The position numbers and the translations under genes are program-made. A stretch of DNA of 64,000 bases, taken from the NCBI RefSeq assembly GCF_000497245.1, contig NZ_AWTC01000005.1:1588-65587 (forward strand). Direction: 5' to 3'. Of this stretch, positions 1-8,187 are shown piece after piece. The DNA comes from Sporolactobacillus laevolacticus DSM 442. GTDB lineage: Bacteria; Bacillota; Bacilli; Bacillales; Sporolactobacillaceae. Below the pieces are notes generated by a model. It had not been told where the DNA came from. It ran no database searches and saw only the letters and a program-made list of their open reading frames with translations. The first letter of the stretch is position 1. Each line of letters opens with the position of its first letter.

Positions 1-108
1 GTTCATAAGATCCATAGCAATTTTGAATTTATTAGGGGTTTGCCCTTTTAAATCACGCTTGGCTTTTGTTCAGTTTTCAAGGAACATTCATATACATTAA
101 ATTAATAA
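1..108 (-). other. Probable rRNA operon leader (left edge)
   Basis: Read on the minus strand, this stretch downstream of tRNA-Ile contains the block TTCCTTGAAAACTGAAC (about 70-86), which resembles the boxA-like segment found upstream of 16S rRNA in Bacillales rrn leaders. This suggests that a 16S gene starts beyond the left edge and that the tRNA cluster is co-transcribed ahead of it. No rRNA sequence lies inside the window, so this is inference from one motif. Confidence 0.45.
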
Positions 109-185
<77 letters not shown>

Positions 186-195
186 ATTATGATAA

Positions 196-269
196 TGGAG
201 CGGGTGATGGGAATCGAACCCACGACCAGAGCTTGGAAGGCTCTTGTTTTACCACTAAACTACACCCGC
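196..269 (-). tRNA. tRNA-Gly (TCC)
   Basis: 74 nt with encoded CCA. Stem AGAGC/GCTCT encloses loop CTTCCAA, giving anticodon TCC. The acceptor starts GCGGGTG. Confidence 0.95.
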
Positions 270-274
270 ATATA

Positions 275-351
<77 letters not shown>

Positions 352-356
352 ATATA

Positions 357-433
<77 letters not shown>

Positions 434-446
434 ATATTAAATTAAA

Positions 447-532
447 TGGTGCGGTCGAGAGGACTCGAACCTCCACGAAGTTGCCTCCACTAGCCCCTCA
501 AGCTAGCGCGTCTGCCATTCCGCCACGACCGC
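447..532 (-). tRNA. tRNA-Leu (GAG)
   Basis: 86 nt class II tRNA with a long variable arm and encoded CCA. Stem CTAGC/GCTAG encloses loop TTGAGGG, giving anticodon GAG. Confidence 0.95.
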
Positions 533-545
533 ATATTAAATAAAA

Positions 546-630
546 TGGTGCGGGTGAAGGGACTCGAACCCCCACGTTGGAAAACACTAGATCCTAAATC
601 TAGCGCGTCTGCCAATTCCGCCACACCCGC
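546..630 (-). tRNA. tRNA-Leu (TAG)
   Basis: 85 nt class II tRNA with encoded CCA. Stem CTAGA/TCTAG encloses loop TTTAGGA, giving anticodon TAG. The acceptor sequence resembles the neighbouring Leu (GAG) gene, which suggests an old duplication. Confidence 0.95.
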
Positions 631-636
631 TAAAAA

Positions 637-708
637 TGAGCCACGAAGGATTTGAACCTTCGACCCTCTGATTAAAAGTCAGATGCTCTACCCCTGAGCT
701 AGTGGCTC
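637..708 (-). tRNA. tRNA-Lys (TTT), CCA not encoded
   Basis: 72 nt cloverleaf. Stem TCTGA/TCAGA encloses loop CTTTTAA, giving anticodon TTT. After discriminator A the DNA continues TTTTTA rather than CCA. It is the only member of this cluster without an encoded CCA, so its 3' end must be added by the CCA-adding enzyme. Confidence 0.93.
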
Positions 709-711
709 ATG

Positions 712-786
712 TGGCTGGCCCAGCTGGATTCGAACCAGCGCATGACGGCACCAAAAACCGTTGCCTTACCGCTTGGCGATGGGCCA
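712..786 (-). tRNA. tRNA-Gln (TTG)
   Basis: 75 nt with encoded CCA. Stem ACGGT pairs with GCCGT around loop TTTTGGT, giving anticodon TTG. The acceptor starts TGGCCCA. Confidence 0.93.
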
Positions 787-835
787 AAAACAATTATGTA
801 TGCAAACACACATCGTTTTATCGTTATTTTTTAAA

Positions 836-911
836 TGGCGGATCCGAGCGGATTTGAACCGCCGATCTCCTGCGTGACAGGCAGGCATGTTAACCCCTAC
901 ACCACGGATCC
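836..911 (-). tRNA. tRNA-Asp (GTC)
   Basis: 76 nt with encoded CCA and discriminator G. Stem CCTGC/GCAGG encloses loop CTGTCAC, giving anticodon GTC. Confidence 0.95.
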
Positions 912-932
912 TCATATATTGTTTATTATTAA

Positions 933-1007
933 TGGTGACCCGTACGGGATTCGAACCCATGAACCCACCGTGAAAGGGTGGTGTCTTAACCACTTGACGA
1001 ACGGGCC
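933..1007 (-). tRNA. tRNA-Glu (TTC)
   Basis: 75 nt with encoded CCA. The anticodon loop reads CTTTCAC between CCACC and GGTGG arms, giving anticodon TTC. Confidence 0.94.
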
Positions 1008-1013
1008 ATAAAA

Positions 1014-1105
1014 TGGCGGAGAAGGAGGGATTCGAACCCTCGCACGATTTACACCGTCTACTCCCTTAGCAGGGGAGCCCCTTCAGCCGACTTGGGTACT
1101 TCTCC
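1014..1105 (-). tRNA. tRNA-Ser (GCT)
   Basis: 92 nt class II tRNA with encoded CCA and discriminator G. The anticodon arm CTCCCCTGCTAAGGGAG gives anticodon GCT. Confidence 0.94.
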
Positions 1106-1106
1106 A

Positions 1107-1181
1107 TGGCTCCACAGGTAGGGTTCGAACCTACGACCGATCGGTTAACAGCCGATTGCTCTACCACTGAGCTACTGTGGA
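1107..1181 (-). tRNA. tRNA-Asn (GTT)
   Basis: 75 nt with encoded CCA and discriminator G. Stem ATCGG/CCGAT encloses loop CTGTTAA, giving anticodon GTT. It is the first tRNA of the cluster, about 25 nt after the expected transcription start. Confidence 0.95.
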
Positions 1182-1206
1182 ATAAGTGGTTCAAAAAATC
1201 AAATGC

Positions 1207-1242
1207 ATACGCTATTCTACACTGTGTTGTCCCAATTGTCAA
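1207..1242 (-). promoter_or_regulatory. Sigma-A promoter of the tRNA cluster
   Basis: On the minus strand TTGACA (1237-1242), a 17-nt spacer and TAGAAT (1214-1219) form a near-consensus housekeeping promoter just ahead of tRNA-Asn. All twelve tRNAs follow with short gaps and no terminator is seen between them, so one transcript is likely. Confidence 0.85.
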
Positions 1243-1334
1243 CAGCGATTTGAGCGACACAATCGCTTGTCCTTTTGACGACTTAAATAATTTAACACAG
1301 AATCAAATACCACGTCAACCCCTTTTTTTATTTC

Positions 1335-1811
1335 TTATGAAAAATGATCAATTCGCTTCTTGCTGATCAATCGAATTTTCCCTCCACAAGCGCCGCAAAC
1401 GTATCGTTTGGTATCTAATTTTCGCTTTCTGAAAAAAGGTGTTCCGCATGACACGCATTGATATTGATAGCGAATACCCGAGTTATTTCCTGCATTCGGA
1501 ATTGCTCCGCAAAAGCGTGAACCGCCTACCCTCTTTAACAGCGTTCGAAAATCGGCATCTCGATGCCGATATCCCATTCCGCAAAGATGAAGATGGTAAT
1601 GGCACAGTTCATGCTTGACGATCTTAATAAATGCTTCTATACCAAAGTGCTGAAGCTGCTGAACGTTGAATTCCAGGCCGTGTGTCGACAGCAGATAGCG
1701 CCCGCCAGTAGTACGAAGCCGGGAATTAAAAACTGCTTGGTGACAAAAAGGGCGATGAAAGCTCTCTAGAGACACATGCTCAACAAGCTTTTGAAGCTCC
1801 TCATCGTTCAT
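1335..1811 (-). CDS. sprT: SprT-like zinc metalloprotease-fold protein
   Basis: Predicted 158-residue protein of the SprT/YdcK family. It contains the zinc-metallopeptidase motif HELCHYHLH in its middle and two CxxC pairs near the C terminus (CVSC, CGAC), typical of the zinc ribbon that follows the SprT domain. The cellular role of bacterial SprT is not firmly established; eukaryotic relatives act on DNA-protein crosslinks. I chose the ATG at 1811 rather than the one at 1829 because GGAGGTG lies just ahead of it. The start is 24 bp after the tex stop, so the two genes are probably one operon. The order tex, sprT, tRNAs is the same as in Bacillus subtilis (ydcI, ydcK, trnS). Confidence 0.9.
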   Translation of the reverse strand: MNDEELQKLVEHVSLESFHRPFCHQAVFNSRLRTTGGRYLLSTHGLEFNVQQLQHFGIEAFIKIVKHELCHYHLHLCGMGYRHRDADFRTLLKRVGGSRFCGAIPNAGNNSGIRYQYQCVSCGTPFFRKRKLDTKRYVCGACGGKIRLISKKRIDHFS

Positions 1812-1835
1812 GACCACACCTCCAAACAAAGTCCA

Positions 1836-4004
1836 TCACGCTTTTACTTTCTCCTTTGGAGCCACCATAGTTAGCGAAATACGTCCTTTCGCGATATCTA
1901 CCTGCTCAACCCATACGGTCACAATTTCACCAACACGAACAACATCAAGTGGATGACGGACAAAGCGTGCGGCAAGCTTTGACAAATGGACAAGTCCGTC
2001 TTGTTTAACACCGATATCAACAAAAGCGCCAAAATCAACAACATTGCGTACGGTTCCTTCAAGCTGCATCCCAGGCATCAGGTCTTCCATTTTCAAAACA
2101 TCTGTCTTTAATAATGGTTTTTTCAAGTCGTCGCGGGGATCACGGCCGGGACGAATCAACGATTGGATCATATCTTGTAAAGTCGGCTGCCCTATGGAGA
2201 GTACACCGGCAGTCCGGACAACGTCCAGCGCTTCAAGTTTTTCCTTCAATTCCGGAGTGCCAATTGCATCCATCGTGCCTCCCGCTGTTTCAACGAGTTT
2301 TCTCGCTACCTCATAGCTTTCCGGATGTATCGGGGTATTATCCAATGGATTGTCTCCGCCGCCGATCCTCAAAAATCCCGCCGATTGTTCAAACGCTCTC
2401 GCTCCGAGTCTCGGAACTTCCTTAAGCTGCGCGCGGCTTTCGTACCTTCCCCTTTTCTCTCTTTCAGCAACAACATTTCCAGCTACTGTTTTTGATAGGC
2501 CTGCCACATATTGGAGCAGTTGAGGAGATGCCGTGTTGACATTGACACCCACTCGATTGACAACTGTCTCTACAACAAATTGCAGCGATTTATTCAATTC
2601 TCGCTGCGACACATCGTGCTGGTATTCGCCAACGCCGACCGACTTAGGATCAACTTTAACCAACTCTGCAAGCGGATCCTGAAGACGCCTGGCGATTGAT
2701 ACGGCACTTCTTTCCTCAACATGAAGATTAGGAAATTCCTCTCGTGCAAGCGGAGATGCTGAATAGACGCTGGCCCCCGCCTCATTAACAATCATGTAAA
2801 AGAGTTTACGACCCTGTACCTCTTTCAGCGTTTCAGCGATGAAAGCTTCTGTCTCACGCGATGCAGTGCCATTGCCAATTGCAATAATGTCAACATGATA
2901 TTTTTCAATCAATGAAAGAACTGTTCGTCTTGATCCTTCGATGTCCGATTTCGGCGGTGTCGGGTAGATCAGTGAAATGTCCAGCACTTTACCCGTCGGA
3001 TCTACAACTGCAAGTTTGCAGCCTGTGCGGTACGCAGGATCTACACCAAGCACTGTTCTTTCTTTTAATGGCGATTGAAGGAGCAAACCGCGAAGATTCT
3101 CTGAAAAAATATGAATCGCTTGCTGTTCCGCTTTTTCAGTAAGTGCCTGCCGCAGCTCACGTTCAACAGCCGGAGCGACCAATCGGCGATAGGCGTCTTC
3201 ACCACAAGCATCGAGAAGATTCGCTGCAGTGGTCTTTTTCCCGGGATTCAGCGCCTTTTGCATGGAAGAAATGATCGTATCTTCGGGAGCAGCGAGCGCT
3301 ACCTTCAAAATATCATCTTTCTCCCCGCGGTTGATTGCGAGAATACGGTGCGGAACAATCTTTTTCGCTTGCTCTTCATAGTCATAATAATTCTCGTATA
3401 CTTTCTTCTCATCAAGTTCCTTATGCTTTGCCTGAACTTGGATGACTCCGCGATCAAAGGTCAACTTGCGGGCCATCGCCCTAAGATCCGCCCGGTCAGC
3501 CAGCCGTTCTGCTATAATATCTTGCGCACCTTGGACTGCTTCCTGAGCAGATGCGACCTGCTGATCGTCAGAGACGTAGTGTTTTGCTATCTGCTCAATC
3601 GGGTCGGTAGGCAAAGTCATCAACCAATCAGCAAAAGGTTCCAGTCCCTTTTCTTTGGCGATGGCCGCCCGAGTCCGCCGTTTTTGGCGATAAGGGAGAT
3701 AGAGATCTTCCACTTCTTGAAGAATCATCGCTCCATTAATTTTGTTTTTAAGCTCTGCTGTCAGCTTTCCTTGTTCCTCAATACGCTTGATCACTTCTTC
3801 TTTGCGTTTATCGAGTTGCTTGATATATGTATACGAATCTTGAATTTTTTCAATTTGAACTTCATCGAGCCCACCGGTCATTTCTTTCCGATAACGGGCA
3901 ATAAAAGGTATGGTATTGTCATCGTCCAGAAGTTGGACCGTACGCGCCACCTGACCGGCACCAATATCCAGCTTTTTTGCAATATGTAAAATGACTTCAT
4001 CCAT
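1836..4004 (-). CDS. tex: Tex-like RNA-binding S1 domain protein
   Basis: Predicted 722-residue cytoplasmic protein of the Tex/YdcI family, linked to transcription and RNA handling in other bacteria. Visible parts in order: helical N-terminal region; a YqgF/RNase H-like domain in the middle (VLGVDPAYRTGCKLAVVD); helix-hairpin-helix segments (NVNTASPQLL, EVPRLGARAFEQ); and a C-terminal S1 domain (GTVRNVVDFGAFVDIG). The length fits the family. The ATG at 4004 is preferred over 4010 and 4031 because AAGGAG (4014-4019) then lies 9 nt upstream. The gene follows the sigB terminator, so it should have its own promoter; a TGCTATGAT extended -10 element occurs at about 4027-4035 but sits very close to the start. 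Confidence 0.93.
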   Translation of the reverse strand: MDEVILHIAKKLDIGAGQVARTVQLLDDDNTIPFIARYRKEMTGGLDEVQIEKIQDSYTYIKQLDKRKEEVIKRIEEQGKLTAELKNKINGAMILQEVEDLYLPYRQKRRTRAAIAKEKGLEPFADWLMTLPTDPIEQIAKHYVSDDQQVASAQEAVQGAQDIIAERLADRADLRAMARKLTFDRGVIQVQAKHKELDEKKVYENYYDYEEQAKKIVPHRILAINRGEKDDILKVALAAPEDTIISSMQKALNPGKKTTAANLLDACGEDAYRRLVAPAVERELRQALTEKAEQQAIHIFSENLRGLLLQSPLKERTVLGVDPAYRTGCKLAVVDPTGKVLDISLIYPTPPKSDIEGSRRTVLSLIEKYHVDIIAIGNGTASRETEAFIAETLKEVQGRKLFYMIVNEAGASVYSASPLAREEFPNLHVEERSAVSIARRLQDPLAELVKVDPKSVGVGEYQHDVSQRELNKSLQFVVETVVNRVGVNVNTASPQLLQYVAGLSKTVAGNVVAEREKRGRYESRAQLKEVPRLGARAFEQSAGFLRIGGGDNPLDNTPIHPESYEVARKLVETAGGTMDAIGTPELKEKLEALDVVRTAGVLSIGQPTLQDMIQSLIRPGRDPRDDLKKPLLKTDVLKMEDLMPGMQLEGTVRNVVDFGAFVDIGVKQDGLVHLSKLAARFVRHPLDVVRVGEIVTVWVEQVDIAKGRISLTMVAPKEKVKA

Positions 4005-4202
4005 GTTCATCGTCTCCTTCCTGTTTATCATAGCAGAATTTGCATACGTTCTGAAAAAGATTAACAGGAAAAAAGATGAAAAAATCCTAGCTTCATAAAT
4101 CTGTATGAAACATCAGCATTGGATGAATTTTATTTTTTTCTCTGGTTCTGGCCGCACTTTAAGCTGTTGCGCAGTATCCTTCCTAAAATTCTCTTACCCG
4201 CA

Positions 4203-4232
4203 CAAAAAAACAGCTCGTCCATGCAAGCTGTT
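4203..4232 (-). terminator. Terminator of the sigB operon
   Basis: The minus strand shows stem AACAGCT/AGCTGTT with a 10-nt loop followed by a run of T (4203-4208). It lies 14 bp after the sigB stop and separates the operon from tex. Confidence 0.85.
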
Positions 4233-4245
4233 TATGAACAAAACT

Positions 4246-5034
4246 TTATTTTGAAATGGATAAACCAATTTCATCTTTATTTGGAAGGTTGTCCCGAAGT
4301 TTGCGGAGCGCATTTCTTTGGAGACGCGAAACATGCATTTGCGAAATTCCAAGACGCGTTCCTGTTTCCTTTTGGCTGAGATTCTCAAAATACGTACAGA
4401 TCAGAATTTCTTTCTCCCGTTCAGACAGCACTTGGAATGCTTTGCTTAGAATTAATTTCTTATGCACATATTCATATCCGTTATCCTGCCTGCCCACGAC
4501 ATCAAGTAGGGTCATTGCTGCGCCTTCGGATTCACCGTCGATCCTTGAATCGACAGACAGCGTATTGTACCCGCGCGCCATCTCCATTGTTTCCAGCACA
4601 CTTTCCTCACTTTCGCCTACCGCTTCAGCAATCTCATCAATTCTCGGTGACCGCTGCAATGTTCTTGTAAGCTCTTCGGTCGCCTTGCGAATCTTAGGGC
4701 TTAGTTCTTTGACCCGTCTTGGAACGTGAACACTCCATGTTTTATCACGAATGTAACGCTTTATTTCACCAACTATAGTAGGAATCGCAAAAGACTCAAA
4801 GCTCCCGCCGACGGAAGCATCAAAACGCTTGAAGGCCGCGATCAGCCCAATCATGCCCACCTGATAAAGATCTTCCTGGACGTCACTGTTTTTCGCAAAC
4901 TTCTTAGCCAGTGCTCCAACCATTTTTTCATAATAATGAATTAACATTGTTTGCAGATATTCATTTTCAGGGTTTTTTTGGAAGTCAGAGATCCATCTCA
5001 GAATCTCATTCTGTTGTTGAGACCTTGTCGACAA
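4246..5034 (-). CDS. sigB: RNA polymerase sigma factor SigB
   Basis: Predicted 262-residue general-stress sigma factor of the sigma-70 family, close to the 264 residues of the B. subtilis protein. Region 2 shows DLYQVGMIGLIAAFKRFD and FAIPTIVGEIKRYIRDKTWSVHVPRR. Region 4 ends in the helix-turn-helix QKETGTRLGISQMHVSRLQR. The start at 5034 is a TTG preceded by GGGGTGGGG; it overlaps the end of rsbW by 29 bp, so translation of the two is probably coupled, as in Bacillus. The first in-frame ATG would remove about 29 residues conserved in the family. RsbW holds SigB inactive until RsbV is dephosphorylated. Confidence 0.95.
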   Translation of the reverse strand: MSTRSQQQNEILRWISDFQKNPENEYLQTMLIHYYEKMVGALAKKFAKNSDVQEDLYQVGMIGLIAAFKRFDASVGGSFESFAIPTIVGEIKRYIRDKTWSVHVPRRVKELSPKIRKATEELTRTLQRSPRIDEIAEAVGESEESVLETMEMARGYNTLSVDSRIDGESEGAAMTLLDVVGRQDNGYEYVHKKLILSKAFQVLSEREKEILICTYFENLSQKETGTRLGISQMHVSRLQRNALRKLRDNLPNKDEIGLSISK

Positions 5035-5485
5035 TGTGCCCCACCCCGTCTCTGTTGAGAAACTTGATCATCTGGACAGCCACACCGTATTCCGTGCTAA
5101 TCGTTACATGGTCCATCAGCGCATTAATCAAAAAAAGTCCCAGCCCTCCTTCACTAACTTCATCAAGGTCGGTTGAAGGATCCAGCGGTTTAAGCTCCTG
5201 AAGGACTCGGCTGGCATCAAAACTTTCTCCATTGTGTGTCACGGTAATCGTCATGGCGCCGCTGCCGCATTCCATCACAATGCCAATCTGTCCGTTGCCC
5301 ATTTGTTTATAACCATGGCTGACCGCATTCGTACAAGCCTCAGATACCGCAACTTTGATATCTTCAATGGCATCAAATGAATAGCCCATTCTGCTTGCCG
5401 CTCCGGAACTCGCAAGCCGCGCAATGCTGACAAATTCCGGTTTCGCAGGTATCGTAAGCCGAATTACATCATTCGTTTCAGTCAT
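5006..5485 (-). CDS. rsbW: Serine kinase / anti-sigma-B factor RsbW
   Basis: Predicted 159-residue GHKL-type kinase. The ATP site is visible as the N-box AVSEACTNAVSHGY and the G-box EGGLGLFLINALMD. In the family the protein binds and blocks SigB and also phosphorylates the antagonist RsbV. It overlaps rsbV by 8 bp and sigB by 29 bp, a layout that keeps stoichiometry tight. Confidence 0.95.
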   Translation of the reverse strand: MTETNDVIRLTIPAKPEFVSIARLASSGAASRMGYSFDAIEDIKVAVSEACTNAVSHGYKQMGNGQIGIVMECGSGAMTITVTHNGESFDASRVLQELKPLDPSTDLDEVSEGGLGLFLINALMDHVTISTEYGVAVQMIKFLNRDGVGHIVDKVSTTE

Positions 5486-5816
5486 CTGCGTTCCCCCCGT
5501 TTGTCTGTTCTCTCTTTAAAATGTCCATCAAACCGGTAATTTCAAAAAGCCTTTTGATCCGCGGCGTCAAGCCGGTTACCACAAATTGGCACTGATGCTT
5601 CGAAGCTGATTTTAATGCCGCTACAATCACGCCAAGTGCCGTACTGTCCATATACTTAGTCTCATTAAGGTCAAGCGTTAGCTTGCTCCCTATTATTTCT
5701 GTCAAAGGCAGCAATCCCTGTTTTAGTTCCGGAGCTGTAAAAACGTCGATTTCTCCTTCGACCGCGACAAGAAATAGATTTTCTCCATTCGCTTCTCGCT
5801 GAATAGAAATGTTCAT
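5478..5816 (-). CDS. rsbV: Anti-anti-sigma factor RsbV
   Basis: Predicted 112-residue STAS-domain protein. The segment KYMDSTALGVIV contains the serine pair where RsbW phosphorylates this family. The dephosphorylated form would bind RsbW and free SigB. AGGAGG (5823-5828) touches the ATG at 5822 directly, so the ATG at 5816, 6 nt further on, is the better start. The gene lies behind a sigma-B promoter, giving positive feedback. Confidence 0.93.
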   Translation of the reverse strand: MNISIQREANGENLFLVAVEGEIDVFTAPELKQGLLPLTEIIGSKLTLDLNETKYMDSTALGVIVAALKSASKHQCQFVVTGLTPRIKRLFEITGLMDILKREQTNGGNADD

Positions 5817-5853
5817 GACCATCCTCCTGCGCTCATATTCTCTTTTTTAAGAG

Positions 5854-5879
5854 ATACCCGTCCATGGATCGAGTCAAAC
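5854..5879 (-). promoter_or_regulatory. Sigma-B promoter of rsbV-rsbW-sigB
   Basis: On the minus strand GTTTGA (5874-5879), a 14-nt spacer and GGGTAT (5854-5859) match the sigma-B consensus GTTTAA N12-14 GGGTAT. The site begins right after the rsbU stop codon, so rsbV-rsbW-sigB can be amplified by SigB itself without rsbU. Confidence 0.85.
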
Positions 5880-6881
5880 TTAAAATTTCATGGCAATGAA
5901 TGTAAAATCATCATGTAAATTAAAATGTTGCATTTTTTTCAGTTCATAAATGATTTGCTTTACCATTTTCGCGGCAGGAAGATGCATCGATTGACGAATT
6001 AAGTCGACAATATCTTTCCGCTCTATAAATCCATTATCGGTGCGCGCCTCGGTCACTCCATCTGTGAGGAGAAAAAGCATGTCTCCTTTTGCTATCTCCC
6101 GTGAATATTCCTTATAACGGGTTCCAGGTGCAAGGCCAAGGGATAATCCCCTCGCTTCAAGCTCCTCAAATTGGTCTTTGGATGCAGAATAATAGAAGCC
6201 CGGTTCATGTCCTGCAGAAGCAAATGAAAAAACGCGTGATAAAGGATCATAAACACCGTAAAACATCGTGATAAACATACTAGGATCCACGTTGCGCTCA
6301 ACCACCCGATTAAGGCTTGAGAGTATAAAAGGCGGAGCTCCCTGACTATTTTCAGGGAGGCTGTCCATCGCATATTTAATCATAGACATACACATAGCCG
6401 CGGGGATGCCCTTCCCGACAATGTCGGCGATGGTGACCGCCAGCCTTCCTCCATCATTAACAATGCGATAATAATCACCGCTCATTTTCTTCGCCGGCTC
6501 GCTGATCGCACCGATATCTGCGAATGAACAGGCCGGCACCTTGCCTTCAAGCAATGCTTTTTGCACTTCCGCCGCCACATCAAGTTCCGTATCCAGCTGC
6601 TTCTGTCTATTTTTTAGCGTTTGGTGCTCCCGGTATTCCGATCCGTATCCCTCCATTATTTTTGATAGAAAATAAAGAGATCGAAGGGTTGCATTATCTA
6701 AATTGCTGCTTACATTTTTCAAAACATCGATATGCATGTTTACAAGATCATCCGGAGATACACCACGCGCACGCAATGCTCCGCTCAGCAGTTCGCTATC
6801 CTCCGACATCGAGTACGAATCCTGGGAGACATAGCGCATAAGTAAATTCCGATACGCAATAAGTTGAGGTTGATCCTCCAT
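5880..6881 (-). CDS. rsbU: RsbV phosphatase RsbU
   Basis: Predicted 333-residue PPM/SpoIIE-type serine phosphatase, nearly the length of B. subtilis RsbU (335). Residues 1 to about 100 form a helical N-terminal domain, which in Bacillus binds the activator RsbT. The phosphatase domain follows, with the metal-binding acidic motifs MSGDYY, ADIVGKG and LLTDGVTEA. It would dephosphorylate RsbV. No rsbT, rsbS or rsbR precedes it and no rsbX follows sigB, so the operon here is the short, Staphylococcus-like form; what activates RsbU cannot be told from this window. Confidence 0.94.
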   Translation of the reverse strand: MEDQPQLIAYRNLLMRYVSQDSYSMSEDSELLSGALRARGVSPDDLVNMHIDVLKNVSSNLDNATLRSLYFLSKIMEGYGSEYREHQTLKNRQKQLDTELDVAAEVQKALLEGKVPACSFADIGAISEPAKKMSGDYYRIVNDGGRLAVTIADIVGKGIPAAMCMSMIKYAMDSLPENSQGAPPFILSSLNRVVERNVDPSMFITMFYGVYDPLSRVFSFASAGHEPGFYYSASKDQFEELEARGLSLGLAPGTRYKEYSREIAKGDMLFLLTDGVTEARTDNGFIERKDIVDLIRQSMHLPAAKMVKQIIYELKKMQHFNLHDDFTFIAMKF

Positions 6882-7190
6882 TTTCCCCGCTCCCCTCGAA
6901 CCGCCATCATTCTACTAATTTTTCAAAAAATGAAAATTTTTACTATAGACAATAAAACGATATTAGGCACGAAAAGTTCGCTTTAAGGCATAATTTGAAA
7001 AGATACCGCTGTCATTTTATTATTTCATGTAATCACAATTATGGCAAAAAATACGACCGACAAAATTCATCATTTTTTCAAGTTTTTAAAATAAAATCAT
7101 GTGTATTAGAGGCTACGCCTGGTCCTTTCCTGTCACTCTATATGCGGCTTTGAATCATCAATCTTGTGCTTAAACGACACTTCAGCTGCT
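6882..7190 (-). other. AT-rich intergenic region upstream of rsbU
   Basis: About 300 bp without an open frame I would trust. In B. subtilis the genes rsbR, rsbS and rsbT occupy this position. The rsbU promoter must lie here. A weak match TTTTCA N16 TAGAAT on the minus strand at about 6911-6938 is the best I can see, and I do not rely on it. Confidence 0.4.
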
Positions 7191-7191
7191 C

Positions 7192-7345
7192 ACTTGCCGC
7201 GGGCAGTCCGAGAGCCTCCTCGATCAACCGAGCCCCGCGGGGTCTCCCCTGACCTGCGATCAACAGGATCGCTCCGCAGGCGTCTCGCGCTTCCGTGTCC
7301 CGAACTTAATTTATTGAGGGAGCACCGCTTCGCACCGTATCAGCA
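7192..7345 (-). repeat. GC-rich dyad-rich intergenic element
   Basis: A GC-rich patch within an AT-rich gap. The minus strand contains CCCCGCGGGG, GAGGAGGCTC and TGCCCGCGG blocks and a GATCCTGTTGATCGC segment, all able to form short hairpins. The style resembles GC-rich intergenic repeats found in many Bacillaceae genomes. Only one copy is in the window, so calling it a repeat is inference. Confidence 0.4.
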
Positions 7346-7371
7346 AGCCCCAAATTTTATGCTTTCCTATC

Positions 7372-7410
7372 TTGTAAAAAAAACACGCCCTCAAACGAGA
7401 ACGTGTTTTT
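7372..7410 (-). terminator. Terminator of ndoAI-ndoA
   Basis: Stem AAAAACACG (7402-7410 on minus) with CGTGTTTTT (7379-7387), followed by further T on the minus strand. It lies about 60 bp after the ndoA stop and separates the toxin-antitoxin pair from rsbU. Confidence 0.75.
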
Positions 7411-7468
7411 ACCGAAACCGATTCAATTATTTTTGAAGTAACAAAGCAGGATTCTCACAAACCACATC

Positions 7469-7819
7469 TTAAAAATCAATTAAGCTGAGGCTGATTTGAA
7501 TTGCTTTATTTACCCGGCCCATCATTTCTTCATCCAAATGTGTGATCTTATCCGTCAGCCGCTGCTTGTCAATGGTCCTGATCTGCTCGAGCAAGATGAC
7601 CGAGTCACGATCAAAGCCGTATCTTTTCGCGTCGATTTCCACATGAGTAGGCAATTTGGCTTTCTGAATCTGGGCGGTGATCGCCGCCACAACAACCGTT
7701 GGGCTAAATCGATTGCCAATGTCGTTCTGGATGATCAGAACAGGGCGTACGCCACCTTGCTCCGAACCAACGACGGGTGAAAGATCCGCAAAATAGACAT
7801 CGCCGCGCTTAACAATCAC
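7469..7819 (-). CDS. ndoA: Endoribonuclease toxin NdoA (MazF/PemK family)
   Basis: Predicted 116-residue MazF-type mRNA interferase, the same length as B. subtilis EndoA. The family start [21 protein letters not shown] is intact, as are PVLIIQND and [15 protein letters not shown]. In B. subtilis this enzyme cuts RNA at UACAU. The start at 7819 is a GTG with GGGGTG upstream and lies 3 bp after the antitoxin stop, so the two are translationally linked. The placement next to alr and the sigB operon is as in Bacillus and Staphylococcus. Confidence 0.95.
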   Translation of the reverse strand: MIVKRGDVYFADLSPVVGSEQGGVRPVLIIQNDIGNRFSPTVVVAAITAQIQKAKLPTHVEIDAKRYGFDRDSVILLEQIRTIDKQRLTDKITHLDEEMMGRVNKAIQISLSLIDF

Positions 7820-7822
7820 TGG

Positions 7823-8101
7823 TTACACCCCGCTAACGGAGCGTTCCATAGTGATCTCTGCCTCCTCCTCAGCAAGAAATGCCTCAGAAGCAATGTTAAG
7901 GTTGATTTTAGCCATTTCCATGTAGCCCTGACGCATAATTTCACGGACATAGCCCCTGTTTCGCTCACGCAGATACAATCTGATGGCACGATGGAGAAAT
8001 TCACTGCGGTTCATCTTATCTCGACTAGCCATTCCATCAATTTCATTCAGCAAATGTTGCGGCAAACTCAGCATGATTTCTTTTATCTTGGATTCCGACA
8101 T
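7823..8101 (-). CDS. ndoAI: Antitoxin EndoAI (MazE-like, ribbon-helix-helix)
   Basis: Predicted 92-residue antitoxin. The N terminus has the ribbon-helix-helix pattern IKEIMLSLPQHLLNEIDGMA followed by NRSEFLHRAIRLYLRER, a DNA-binding fold. The acidic C terminus (AFLAEEEAEITMERS) is the part that blocks the toxin in the family. GGGGGTG precedes the ATG. Confidence 0.93.
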   Translation of the reverse strand: MSESKIKEIMLSLPQHLLNEIDGMASRDKMNRSEFLHRAIRLYLRERNRGYVREIMRQGYMEMAKINLNIASEAFLAEEEAEITMERSVSGV

Positions 8102-8187
8102 GCCTGCACCCCCACCACTTTCGTCAGAGTATATCTTTTTAAATCTAAAATTTATGTTATCATTTCAAAAACGTTTTGCAAAGCTAT

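Noticed and set aside
3111-3989. Plus-strand frame of 292 codons opposite tex
   Set aside because: It lies wholly antisense to the well-supported tex gene, has no family resemblance and no ribosome site.
5816-5822. rsbV start at 5822
   Set aside because: AGGAGG touches that ATG with no spacing; the ATG at 5816 has 6 nt and gives the usual RsbV length.
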